Shown in pieces: positions 1 to 12,213 of a stretch of DNA of 64,000 nucleotides. The first letter of the stretch is position 1; every line of letters starts with the position of its first letter. The stretch comes from Piper betle (taxonomy: Eukaryota; Streptophyta; Magnoliopsida; Piperales; Piperaceae): NCBI GenBank assembly GCA_033002965.1, contig JAURVB010014903.1:1-64000 (forward strand), given 5' to 3'. The notes below the pieces were generated by a model. It saw only the letters and a program-made list of their open reading frames with translations. It was not told the DNA's origin and did not search any database. Position numbers and translations under genes: made by a program.

Positions 1-867
1 GCCATGTATTGCTAAAACTATCATTCCCCAGACGCTCATTGTTCTAGAAACGGGACGCTGACTGATACTGCAACACTCACAACATAGCTTCTTAGCACTA
101 GGTTTAAAAACACAAAATCTCAACAATCTCCACCTGTTTTCAAGACTAGAAAAACAACAATAATTAAAAAATGATCTTGTATAATTTTCTTCAGAACAAG
201 TATCTTTTGATTTAAAATTGCTCCTGATTTAACTACAACAAGTTGAAGTAGACAAAGACTATGAACTTCATACCTTAAAGTGAAAACTTTGATACATCTA
301 ACAAAAAGTCACAAGTGTGGCGGAAATTAAAGGGTCGAAGTTATGTTATTTCGACCATGCACCAAGTATTTTGTTTTCATGAATGCTTTTCATCTAAGAG
401 ATTAGATATGACTCCATCAATAACTAGCTTCGTTATTACATTCATATAGGTAAGAGTCGCTAAGCATATTCCGCAAGTCAATATGTTGTCTAATAAACCT
501 TCTCTTAAGACAATGAAGTCAACCTATTTGAAGTTTTGAGCACTTTCATCATAGAAATGACTTCTATCAAATAAATTTATACCGCTCCTCTCATTATCCA
601 TTAACTTGTTTGTTTCCATTGAATCTCCTTATAGATCTCTACTTACTAAATTGAGTTGCACTAACAACAAATCTCACAAACAATGATTACATATTGGCTT
701 TAAGCCTATTCCTCTTGATAACATATGGATTCTTGAGATAATCCTTAACAGACAAAACTGATGTTATAATTTAAAATTTTCACATATTTTCAATATTTAT
801 GTCAGTTAGATTTGATTATCTTATTTAACAAATTTTATTGTGATCTCAAGTGCACTTAAACATATGA

Positions 868-3800
868 GGTAAAACCCGTGACTCGAGTCACGGTTTTAAA
901 CTTGAGAACCGATCGGTTCAACCGTCGGTCCAACTCGCGTCAGTTTCAGAACACGTGCGCCAAGCCGAGGCCGGCCATGTGTTATGAGCCATGAGGGTTA
1001 AGTATACCCGAGTGTATGATGATAACGTCAGTAATACAGTAGGAAAATGAGTTATCAGAATATACAACAATATGCCAGATTTTTATTATTTCATGAATTA
1101 GACCGTAGAAATTAGAATTAGGTTGTTTATTGTGTTAGGATATGTTAGATAGTATTTTGGGTGGGTTGGTAGGTTTAGAACATGTTATTTTATTTATTTG
1201 AACATATTTTAATTTATAGAATTTTATCATATTTATTTTATATTTTTTTAGAATTTAATTATTATTGTTGACTTGATGAGAGGAGTCAAGTTTTAATTAC
1301 AAGACTGCACCTGACCTTTTCCTTTCTTCTTCTTATTCTCCCTGGTTCCTCCTCCAAGCCGTCTTTTTCTCTCCCTTGCTCCGCCAACGATTGCCCTCGC
1401 CGCTTGACCACCACCACCCCGGCAACCCCCTCGTCGTCAACTCCACCTCACCTCTACCCCTTCTTCCTTCCTTCTCTTCCTCCTTTTCTTTCTATTTTTC
1501 CACTTACAGTCACCCACTGCCACCTGCGTGTGTTGCCGCCAACCATCAACGCCGGCAATGACCTCCGACAACCCTCCCTAGCCCTTCCCTCATCCGTTTC
1601 GACTATTCCCCAGCCTATGCGACAACATGCATGCAGCCCATGCTGAAAATAGGGCCGCTACTTGCATGCATGTTTGTCGGCGACTAGCGCTGCCGCTGGC
1701 CAGTCATGCACTACCTCAGGCAACACAGTCCACCCCCTAGCCAACTTCAACCATCCCTAGCCCTTCTCCCCACTCCCTAGCCGACCCCACAACTTGTACG
1801 CCCTCACCTTAGCAGGCTACAACCCACAGCCATCACCGCCGGCCAATGGTGCTCAGACCATGTCGAGCTACCCTTTCCCTTCTCAATATCGCCCTTGGGA
1901 TGGCAGCCACAGCCACCGTCTCCTCCTCACGGCACCATCAACCGTATGCCGTCGCCGAGTAATCGCCAACCTAGGTATAAAGATTTAATTTTTATTTCAT
2001 TTTTATATATGACTGACCATCATCAACATGTACATCATTTTGGTAATATTCATAGATTTGATTATGTACTAATTTTAGGGTTTTGAAATTATGTTATTAT
2101 AATTATGAAAAATAATTAATTATTTAATTAAAAATGTGTGCATGCCCATATTGTTATTAATTAAGTTTAGATAATTAGACTTGTGAATTACAAATTTAGT
2201 TCTAATGATTAAATTGTTATGATTGAGTATTAGTTTGATTATTAAAAAGAATTATGATCCTTAATTAGTTAATTGATATGTTTAAATTACATAGTAACAA
2301 ATTTGTGATGTTGATGACATGATCACCTAGGAATCTAGATTTATATGACATGATTGTTAGGATTTGTTGGATTGATTAGGATATACATGCTTTTCCTAGT
2401 GTTGTTTGATTTATCCATCATGTCATTCATGCATCATATGAGAGTACATGGGCATTAGAATTTAGTCCTGTTTGTGTAGGTTCAGTGTAGGAGCTCGCCG
2501 CATAGGCACGATACCCCGTTGGGAGCTTCTACCAGGTCCGTTTAGGACTCGTACTCTTGATTGTCGATCTATTCTATTGTTATTTTAGATTATATATTGC
2601 AAGACATGTTAAGTGGTGAATTATCGGACCCCACTTAACATGGGTCATTTTAGCAAACTATTTTCTGGAAATTAACAACCCTAGAGGATGAGATCCCTCG
2701 AGTCTGATTTCAAAAACAAAGATCCACCATAAGTTGCCTTCGGGCCTAAATTATTAAATCCCTTCCAGGCCTATATAAGATTTTTATCGAGTTTTCAGTG
2801 AGACGAGATATGGTGAAACTGACTCGCATCTACCATGAGCGGGTGTACGTGCCAGTCACAGTGGGTAACTAAATTAATGAAAGGGTTGTTTCATTACCGA
2901 AGGATCCTGACAATCCGCGTTTTAAGTTCCTCACACCCGAAGAAACGTGGATTTACGGGTACTGTTTAGTACAATGTACATCCAGGTATATGGTTCAAAG
3001 GGTACTAAAGGTGACTGCCTGAGAGTACTCGGCCTTTGTGCTCGAGGCCAAAAGAAATATAGAGGGTCGAAGAGGGTTTAGGATATACTGGTAGTCCTAA
3101 GGGACCAGAAGAGAAATGAGAAAATGTTGAGAGAGGCATCAGACCACTCAATTCGAGATGCCATCCAGACTATAACTTGATGGCTCCTCAATAGTTACCC
3201 TTATGAGAGTTCTGTTGGAGTATATCATGTTTTTCTTTTAATGAGAGTTAGCTCTCATGTACAGTTTGATATTAGTTATTTTCTAGTTAAGTGACAACCG
3301 TTACTGACGGTTTTCTATTATATATGTAGGTGAGCATCAGATACAACAAGATATGTTAGACTTGACGAATAAGCAGTGACATCCTTACGCACACACATGT
3401 TTGGCGATAGGACGCTTAATTGTGATGCTGGTGAATGTGTAAAACTTGTTATAAAATATTTTAATGATGTTTAATATACGATTAACATGTTTTCTGAATG
3501 AAGTTGGTAATTTTGAAGTTAGTAAACTTCTAGCCATGGGAATATGAGTAGTGGATGGGCAAAACTTAGTCAGGGATCATGACTTGAAAAATGATGTGAT
3601 GTTAATAGAATGTGAAGTTGTAATATGTTTTGCTATCTATTATATATATATGTTGTAATATGATGATGTACAGGGTGGTTTCTTTATTGCACTCCCTATC
3701 CGCCTATTTACAAGATTCTTATATTAATTAAATTGATTGCACTGTGATTTTTATTTTTTGTGTGATTTTTTTTCATAATATCATTCACGTAGCGTCTTGC

Positions 3801-3971
3801 TAGGTTGTACATTTTATACATTCATTGTGATATATTTTTCATCTTTTGACGCTTAGAGTAGGTCCCTTCTGCTTAACTTCGAGTTGACCAACTTAATCGA
3901 GTTGAGAACCGGTTTGGTCCCCCGTAACATTTCCAGTTTAGTTAACAGCAGACTGAAGTTGGGGGGTTACA
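868..3971 (+). mobile_element. Solo LTR A, 3.1 kb, TGTAA...TTACA family
   Basis: The element begins GGTAAAACCC (a mutated TGTAAAACCC) and ends GGGGTTACA. It is flanked by a perfect 5-bp direct repeat, TATGA, at 863-867 and 3972-3976. It matches copies at 18778-21648 and 39098-41882 along its length: the 5' block with a conserved CAGTTTCAGAACACGTG, a GC/pyrimidine-rich block near 1310-1960, an AGGAGCTCGCCGC block near 2490, and an adjacent TCTACCAGGTCCGTTTAGGA. TG/CA-type ends plus 5-bp duplications indicate an LTR left by recombination. No internal retroviral domain is present, so the parent family (probably Ty3/gypsy, given the very long LTR) is inferred. Short proline-rich frames near 1376-2086 are not conserved between copies and are not called as genes. 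Confidence 0.7.
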
Positions 3972-4108
3972 TATGAGATCTCCAAAATCTCATTATCACA
4001 AATCTCACAATGACATGAATTGACTTCTAAGAAAAGGGTGGATTGCTTTTCCCTAAGCCCTTTGCTTAATCTCAACTAAATACATTTAGAGCCTTATATA
4101 CATGAGCT

Positions 4109-4482
4109 GAGCTACACCTCTTTTACTTATATGAGCTACACTTTTTATTTAGAGCAATTTAGTAGGTTTTATTACTCAAAATTTACATAAATAAATAGCA
4201 AAATGAATAATAAGGGTAATTATAAATTTTCAGCTCAATCTAATGTTACTAACCTTTCATCTTAATTATCAAAATAATTGTAATAAAAATTAATTTCAAA
4301 ATATCTATTAACTAATGCATTATTTAAAAATCTAAAAATAGGGTCATAATGATGTCAATTTTTTTATCAACCCTACTTATGTACTCTACTTTTAATACAT
4401 ATTAATATTATTTTGTGGAAGCCACTAAAAAACATTCTAATTAGATGAGTGGCTCATACAAGTTATATGAGGTGTAGCTTAC
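4109..4482. repeat. Fold-back (MITE-like) element
   Basis: GAGCTACACCTC at 4109 is matched in inverted orientation by GAGGTGTAGCTTAC ending at 4482. The two ~31-bp arms also pair through the ATATGAGCTAC/GGCTCATACAAG part. They enclose about 310 bp of AT-rich DNA with no coding frame. This is the shape of a small non-autonomous DNA transposon or fold-back element. A clear target duplication was not found, so the family is open. Confidence 0.45.
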
Positions 4483-6201
4483 CTTAATTTTACCCATACA
4501 TCTATTACACAATTGTGCCTTTATATTGGACCAATTCATCAAAATTTGACAAATTTATGTGCTACTACCGTCACCACACAAAATACTTAAAGAGTAATAT
4601 GTGTTTTATTTTACCAATATCTAAATTTATTAGAATCACCATACTCCTCAAGCATTTATGTCGTGTTTTTAACGATGAAACTAATATTTAACAATCATTT
4701 AGATATGACAAAATCTTTCAAGTATCTTTCAATGAGTAATTTCCAATTATTTTCTTAGTATACAACTAATATTATATGAGTTATATTATGTTACTTTTAA
4801 ACTTGAGTCACAAGTAGTTATATTGTCTACAATAAAACAAATGAAAATGCAATCTTCTATCTACGAGTGCTCTTAAAAATCTTTTTATTTTACAAATGTA
4901 ACCACCAAATATTTATATATTATCCCAACCATGGAATAATAACATATGAATCCATAGACTTCATCAAATAAAATCTCTATTGGAACCATAAAAGTCTCAT
5001 CTATTTGATTCATCACAATATCAAACATCTTAGGCCAATGTTTGTATTAATATAAAGAGGGCATTAACACACCTTATTCTCTAAGTTTGTATGTCAAAGT
5101 TCATCTACTAATTTCATATATATCTCATCGTTTTAGTAGTTCACAAAGAATTGTTATTTCATCATCCATGTAACGGATCACGATATTTTATAAACATACT
5201 AGTACATAGCAATCAAACTTAAAATATACATAGAATAAGCTTCAAAGTTGATTTAATATTCCTTAAGACTATATATTTGCTCCAACATATCTAGAATTCT
5301 AACAACACAGCATTGCGATGCTTGGTATAAAAATACAAAATCTCAACATTCTCTTATCCTCTCATCTTCCTTTTTTTATTTACAGAAACCATTAAAGGTA
5401 ATGCAAGGGCTAATTGGGAGTAAATTGAGAGTTTAAATCCAAATGGTTGATTACAAAGTTGCAAGTAGAAATCAAATTAAACAATAAAAAACAACAGAAG
5501 GATTAATCCCCTTTCTTCCTTTTTTTACATGTAATGTACAGGTAGTTTTCCTTTTTTTTACAACTTTGATTCTCACCAATTTTTATCATTATTTTTTTCT
5601 TTAAAACAAAAAAAATTAACACTTCAACCCCATCATCATTCATTTATATCTTTTTATGGAAATATTGGTTGTACTTCCAAATTTTACTTTGAAAGCTCAT
5701 GTTATCTCTACACGACTATTAAATAATTCAACTCCTAATATTTGAAAAATTGCGACTAAAAAGTGTGCTTTTGAAAGTATATATATCATAACTTTTTTTA
5801 TAAAGTCGACATGAGAAATCAATAGTTTTAGTTCATGCATGTTTTTTTTGTTTTAAAATGAGTGAGTAAAACTTAAACTCAAGTCTATCTTTTTTTTAAC
5901 TTAATATGACGGGAGAAAGAAAAAATTGATAAGAGAGGGTGAGAAGAAGAGTAACAAGGGAGAAATTAATACGATCTCAACTTCTCGAGTTAAGACCCCC
6001 TCTCTTTTTCTCCTTCCTTCCTCTATCTTTTTATAAGGGAGGTAACTCCCTTCCCATGTTATGAACATGGAAATGATGATAAGGATACTAGGGACTTTTC
6101 CCCATGTTTAAATTGTGGGGTAATTTTTACCATGTCCATCTCTCTTTTTTATTATTATTATTTTGGCTATATGCCTAGAATGGGAAAAAATTATTTTTTA
6201 A

Positions 6202-6203
<2 letters not shown>

Positions 6204-6238
<35 letters not shown>

Positions 6239-6246
6239 TATTATTA
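6204..6246. repeat. (TTA)n microsatellite
   Basis: About 14 uninterrupted TTA/ATT units, read directly from the sequence. Confidence 0.95.
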
Positions 6247-6385
6247 GAATCATGCTATACGTGTATTTTCCACCCACATTATGAAAAAATTAGGTGTAAA
6301 TTATGATTCAAGAAATCTAACTTAAATAGTTATATAAGGATGTAAGTGGTGAATATAGATGATGAATATACCTTAAGTAATTTTC

Positions 6386-6428
<43 letters not shown>

Positions 6429-6430
6429 TA
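6386..6430. repeat. (TTA)n microsatellite, second tract
   Basis: About 15 ATT units followed by degenerate ACT/ACC triplets. It lies ~140 bp from the first TTA tract, so the two may descend from one duplicated locus. Confidence 0.95.
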
Positions 6431-6639
6431 CTGCTACTACTACCACCACTACTTCTATTTGAGCTCCTGATAAATAAGTTAAATTTTAAGATAAATAATT
6501 ATTTAATATTTTCTAAAAAAGGAAAATTACAATAATATCTAAGGATATTGAACTTTTAGGCGGGAATTCAATTGGAAAATGAACCTTCTTTTCATATATT
6601 ATTTGATAATGGATTAAATTTAATTAATTAGATAAATGG

Positions 6640-7160
6640 ATTGACACGGGCATTGGGCCAAGAACTCATTGGTTTGCATGTGAAAAGGGCGGGCCCATAA
6701 ATCAGTTTGGGAGCTTAGCAAGAGTATGCCCAGTCGGTCGCTGGTTGCTCGCCCTCCCATACCGCCAACGATACATGCCCTCGTTCCCTTTCAATCTTCG
6801 TTGGGACAGGTTACAGCGCTGCAATTCACAGAGCACACTCCAGATTCCATACTCCATACCACCACCATTTGATATTCCAGATCACAAATTCTTCTTCTTC
6901 TTCTTTCTTTTTTAAAATAAAAAATTATTACTCATTTGGCCAAACATTTGCTTTCCCGGGTGATGTGTGTTGGGACTGATCATCACCTCACCTCTTTCTC
7001 TGGATCTCCAGTTTGGTTTTGCGATATTTATGCGAGAAAGCTCTCGTCAGGCCTTTATTTCTGGCAATTCTTGTGTTAACATCCGCTTCTTCGATTCCTG
7101 GTAAGGATATGCCAGGAGTTGCTCCTCAAGGAAGGTGTACATTGCGGTAGTGAATCTAAT
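6640..7160 (+). other. Unassigned higher-GC island, possible 5' exon or gene remnant
   Basis: Base composition rises sharply here compared with the AT-rich flanks, and the CT-rich run around 6890-6910 looks like a plant 5' leader. One plus frame around 7000-7090 reads a hydrophobic, signal-peptide-like stretch (LVRPLFLAILVLTSASSIPG) ending at a GGTAAGG that would make a good splice donor. No upstream ATG lies in that frame, and I recognise no downstream exon. This is either the 5' end of a gene whose remainder was lost, or coincidence. No function is proposed. Confidence 0.25.
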
Positions 7161-8280
7161 TAATGTTCCTGTATTTCTCTTTTAATTGATCTTTTCTCCC
7201 CATTCCCCTCAAATTTAACTTAAGGATAGATAAACAAATAGATAGATAAATAGATTGAACAATTAAAATAGAAAAGGACAATACATAGTCTACTATGAGT
7301 TGTCCGCGAGCAGCTCATAATATTAATTACCATTAAATTGATTTAAAGATGAAAAATATATATCTCTAAGTCTATTTAATAATCAAAAGTTGTACGAGGC
7401 CAGGTAGCTCATATTAAACAAAGTTTATATGTATATATGAAAAACTTTATGCGTTCTTCACAAACAGTGAAGGTAAGGGCTTCCCTGTTCTCTGCTGTCT
7501 CCCAACCATTTGATTGGACTAGATCAAAGTTCACATGGCTTTGAACCACCTATCCTTAAGTCTTCTCCATGGACACCAATTTCTTCCATGCTGTCGTGGA
7601 TGATACTGCCTTCATCTCAGGTGATGCCATATCGTTGCGATAGCGAAAATATACAAAATAGTTCATTGCTAATTTCATAGAAATGAAAAAAACCCATAAT
7701 TTCAATCTTCATGAATCATCCAAATAGTTCTCTCATTTTCCCCATCAAACTCTATAGATTCCCCGTGAATAAAAGATGAATTCTTCAACAAAGGACACAA
7801 ACTTGGTTAGCAGTCTCCCTCCACACCCCTGAAGCCAAATCTTGGGAGACGAAGCTCCCACTTTGATTGCATTCGCCATGGTCGGAGCCAATTGAAGCCT
7901 CTGCTTGAGTGACAAGCACATAAGAACATGGCCAAGGCCGGCTTCGAGAGGCAGCGGCGGCCATCTCATCCTCTTCTTCGCCGGTGAATTATGACTACAT
8001 GCAACAAACTCGCCCATGACATACGATACGGATTCATGGAGAAGCTTATCCTCCCGTTGACATGGGAGGCCGAGCCGTCAATCTTCGACGACATCCCGCA
8101 GCCCCAACGGCCATGGTAGAATAGGCTTGCAGGCATAAGAGTGAAGGTTTTTTTTCCCAACGCAGATAGGGTGATGATTGGGGCCCAAAGAAACTAGAAA
8201 TTGTATGATATGGCCGTTGGATAAAATCCAATACCACATAATAGAACAGACATACGTCTTTGAGGAACAGAAAATCCAAC

Positions 8281-8314
<34 letters not shown>

Positions 8315-9530
8315 ATGGATGTCAACCGTGTGTGTCACCGTGTGTGATGGCACGCCAGGGCCATGAATTACACATCCGATGACGTTGCCATGTTCGTGAA
8401 AGTATATGGCACGCATGATCAAGTGACAAAATTACAAAACACAAGTAAACGTGCATGTCGGTATAGAGCAATTTTTGCGTTAAAATAAAAACAGCTGGAG
8501 TTCTTTTTAATGTAAAAGAATAATTATAGAAAAATGAGTCGACCTTACATAGGCTGCGCGGTCGGTGAAAGAAAATAAAACTGAATCGATACACGGGACG
8601 AGGCTTCAATGCTTCATCATATTCCAGGCCTTCCCATGTCCCTTTACTTTAATTTAAACTTCAATAAAAGAATATATAACAGGAGCAGAGACAAAATCTT
8701 TCATCGAAGAAACAAGTCCTGCATTACCGAGAAATTCCGATGAAGCTGTCCACATGTATTGACATAAGTACTGTAGATGCTCTCATGTAGGGAAAAAATA
8801 AGTTGCAAACAGTGAAGAAACAAATATTGTATAGACTCGAGTTATTAAAGAACAGTCACTCTTTTTCAGTCCTCTCATTTCACTGGCCAGTAAAAATAGG
8901 TTGCAACGAATGCCTGGCCTTCATGTGACCACTCAAAAGCTTCTAATGGTTCACTTGCGAAGCGAGATCAGCTATTAATGATTTGATTGCATATATAGCT
9001 GCATGTAGCAAATAATTGAGGTTTTGCTTTTACACGAAAGTTAGCGGAGAGAAAGGTTCCCTCCTCCCTTGCCAGCTCATTGCCAACTTCTACGACTTAC
9101 GCAGGTCTTGGTACCTGTAAATAATGGAGAAGACATGCATATACATACTCAGTACGTATATAATTACATAATCTCTTTGTATACATGTTAATAATTAAGC
9201 AGCACTTAATTTTTCCCTCGTGCTTGAGTCTTACATAGGTCACTAAAATTTAGGCATTTTGAATTCTGTCCCAGCTGACATGTACACTTCATTTTCGATT
9301 TACTTGTGTTATCATCAGGCTCTGTTAACGTACCCTACATAATTATAAAATGAGCTAGCCATACCCTATATAATATTATTGTTAGCTCAATTTTCCACTA
9401 TAAACGTCAAGCTGGTCATAACCTACATAATATTATTGTCAGCGCTCTATGATAATATAAAGTTTTGGGTACTAAAAATGTGCAATGATATAAAAAAATT
9501 CTTTTTTCAAAAAAAATTAAGATGAAAAAT
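7161..9530. other. Intergenic DNA with no confident gene
   Basis: The interval is AT-rich apart from a GC-richer patch at 7745-8160. There, overlapping minus-strand open frames of 64-90 codons occur; none matches a family I recognise, and the frames cover each other, so I do not call a gene. A (TA)n tract lies at 8285-8312. The right end of the interval is the 3' side of the minus-strand homeobox gene. Confidence 0.5.
8285..8312. repeat. (TA)n microsatellite
   Basis: About 14 TA units, read directly. Confidence 0.95.
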
Positions 9531-9571
9531 TTACTTCTTATAGTCAGACGATCGATGATACATAATGTAGA

Positions 9572-9610
<39 letters not shown>

Positions 9611-9880
9611 GTGTGTATAATAAAAAATAATAAAAAGAAGATAATCTCACTATAAAATAGCTTTCTCCCGACTGTAAGCTTTGAAAGGACATTCCGAATT
9701 CGTTGACTGATAAAGGTTCTCCAGAAGCATGAACTAATATGAAGTCCTCTCCGAACATTAATCGTATGTTAATGGGCCCTCTCGGAACTTCAGTTGCAAC
9801 TCCATTAATAAATACGCTAATCGTCCCTGCGATGGCAAACGCAAATGAATCAAATCATAACCCAATTATATAACTAGCTC

Positions 9881-9926
<46 letters not shown>

Positions 9927-11101
9927 GAGGAATATTCCCTACATATATTTTCCTGCACAGACATGAGCTTTTTTTATTGATCTTAATTTCATGACTAGCT
10001 AGTTACTAGTTAACTGATCATTCCAAATTTTAATTCTAATTAAGACAGAAATTATTAAAAATGACTCATTATACGTTATTTAAGCTTTCATTTTGTAAAC
10101 AAGATCAATACTAGTGACTAAAATTAATCTTGAACTGATCATTAATGAATGAAATCAATAATGTACGGGCGTTTATATTGATGAATGAAAAAAATGATCG
10201 AATTATAGGAATGATGATGATGATTGATGATAATGAAATTAAGCGCTAGTACTACTGATCTACAGATGATGACAGGGGAGGAGTTAAAGAAGTGAGAGAC
10301 GTAGTCGCCACTCACCAGAGTGGTAGCGCATGGTGGCATCGTCGCAAAGCCACATAAGCGAAGTAGTAGAATCCACATGAACTGGTGCATATTGATCGAA
10401 AATGTTGGTCAGATCACCAGCTGCCTGCTCATGTTGCTGGTGAAAAAGCTGCGAGTAAGCTTGTTCTTTACAATTAGATGATGTGGAAGAGCTGCTACGG
10501 CCATGAATACCAGTTGAAGCAAAATTACTGTTATATGAGGAAGCCGACGAGTGTACAGTGCCGGAGGCGGGGGAACGTACGTGATCATCATGATGCAGAT
10601 ATTGCAGATATTGATGATCTCCTCCGGTGGGCAGTAGTACAGGCCGCGCTGCACTTATAACCCCGGCCAATGGCTGATCTGAAACCACGGCCTGCAGGTG
10701 AGGTACTAGCTGGGCAGTCGGAGGAAGAGGTGTAGGAGAAGTGCCATTACTGCTGCGGCTGCTATTGCAGGAGAAGTAATGATCATGATGAGTAAAAGAA
10801 GAGAGACCAGCAGCCTGAATCTGGCGCTGCCGTCGGCGAGACCTTGAACGCCGGTTCTGAAACCAATAAAAGACGTTTGCATCACCCACAGCTCCAAACT
10901 TCTCGAGCATCTTCCTGATCCTCACCGTCTCGCCCTTGACAGGGTTCACCATCCCACTGTTAAAAATGGACTCCAATATCAGGATTTGCTCCGGCTTTGG
11001 CGTCCATCTTGATCTCACTGGCTCCACCGCCCTCTCTCCAGCCTGATCCTGACCTCCCCGAAACTACTGATCTCCTGATCATCGCTTGCCTTGTGATCCA
11101 T
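9531..11101 (-). CDS. WUSCHEL-related homeobox protein, WOX11/WOX12 type
   Basis: Nuclear homeodomain transcription factor of the intermediate WOX clade; WOX11/12 members act in crown/adventitious root founder cells and respond to auxin (family knowledge). Two coding exons are seen, 11101-10316 and 9826-9531, joined by a 489-bp GT-AG intron whose phases agree (1/1). The ATG at 11101 starts [10 protein letters not shown]. The homeodomain (about residues 30-94) contains [18 protein letters not shown] and [17 protein letters not shown], with the extra loop residues typical of WOX proteins. Exon 2 encodes the conserved tail [13 protein letters not shown], then [20 protein letters not shown] and GESYFIV. 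Oddities: a single missing base in the CCCC run at 11056-11059 puts the ATG out of frame with the homeodomain. After GESYFIV the frame runs on for about 39 codons through a (TA)n tract to a stop at 9531, so the native C-terminus is probably shorter. Family assignment is very secure; exact ends are less so. Expected length is about 320-360 residues. Confidence 0.88.
9577..9618. repeat. (TA)n/(TG)n microsatellite inside the WOX 3' coding frame
   Basis: An AT run of ~12 units at 9577-9600 is followed by GTAT/GTGT repeats. Read on the minus strand in the WOX frame it encodes a Thr-His/Tyr-Ile alternation, so repeat length would change the predicted C-terminal tail. Confidence 0.9.
9885..9922. repeat. 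(TA)n tract within the WOX intron, palindromic flanks
   Basis: The TA run is bounded by CTCTAAT on the left and ATTAGAG on the right, so the whole block is one long perfect palindrome inside the 489-bp intron. Confidence 0.9.
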
Positions 11102-12175
11102 GCCTAACTATGCTTGCTAGCGATACTATACTTGCGATCGAGTCGATCCAAAAATATTACTTACTATTATTACTGTCTGACAAATGAAGACGACGCGCAA
11201 CGTCAATATCGTTAAGTTCATTAGGATTAATTAACATAATTAAATAATTAATTTTTGTTCCAGCTAGTTATCCCAATTAGAGAAAGCTGCGGAAAAAAAG
11301 AAAATTAGTGAAAGTTATTAATGTATGAACCCAAAAATACATATAACATAAACCGTTGATTTAATTACTGAATTAATAGTCAAAGCTCGCTTAGATTGAT
11401 AACTAAACAACTACATATATACACATACATACACGCTTTAAATTTTAGTCACTGCCTTCAAATGTACTGCATATTTACGTTGACGTACGCCACTTAATTA
11501 CAGGATCATCAGGCAGGCATTTAACATATGAAGTTTTTTTTAAGTGCATAACAATTGAGCCGTACATACTGAAATGAAAGCAGAAACATAGATGGCGCGG
11601 CCCGGATCATGACTAGCTAGCTAGTGTTAAGGATAAGTGAGTTGATGTGGGGATACACGATTGTGCATGATAATGGTGATAATGGCACATGTCACAGCGA
11701 GTAACACGGCTGGGAGACGGCCGGAGGGAGCTGGCGAAGCGTGTAGTTAATAATGGAAAAAAGATACCACTGCTTCGCCTCTTTGTTGGACCGCGGCGCG
11801 AACACAGTGCTCTCTGACCAGGACAAGGAAACCCAATACGGCACACGCAGTGCCACTCGGTGGGGCCGGCCAGTTCCCGATCAATTTGTCCTCACTCTTT
11901 TGTGTACATAATATATAAATGTATGTATACAGAGGAGCAATAACATACTACATATACATACATATATATATATATAATGTTTGTGTGTGAAAAAGTATAT
12001 ATAGTTATTAAATAAACATATAGTGAGGTAGTTGATGATCATATTTTGATAAAAAACCCTACGAAAAGTTATATGGACTTGGCAAAAAATTAAGTTTAAT
12101 TTCGTTCTCTTCAAAAAATGGTAAGGTCGTAAAATATTAAACATTCTAATGGACAGAATAATATCTCCTATCAAG

Positions 12176-12213
<38 letters not shown>

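Larger units (their letters stand above)
1..5353 (-). mobile_element. Decayed LTR-type element, host of the solo LTR at 868-3971
   Basis: Positions 71-132 and 5299-5353 are diverged direct copies of one segment; both contain the string ACAAAATCTCAACA. Read on the minus strand, the left copy starts TTGTTGAGATTTTG just after a purine-rich GGTGGAGA, which looks like a polypurine tract before a 3' LTR. That suggests a minus-strand element whose 3' LTR runs off the window start. I see no intact gag or pol in any frame between the copies, and the element is split by the solo LTR at 868-3971. The boundaries and the class are inference; the pair could also be two unrelated fragments of one repeat family. 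Confidence 0.3.
5354..6640. other. AT-rich intergenic DNA, no gene seen
   Basis: Homopolymer-rich DNA with stop codons in all frames. It contains two (TTA)n trinucleotide microsatellites at 6204-6246 and 6386-6430, the second running into an interrupted ACT/ACC tract. Nothing gene-like is visible. Confidence 0.7.

Noticed and set aside
7745..8285. Overlapping minus-strand frames, briefly considered as an F-box gene
   Set aside because: The resemblance to an F-box (LPLEA...LSLKQRLQL) is too weak and the frames overlap each other; kept only as unassigned.
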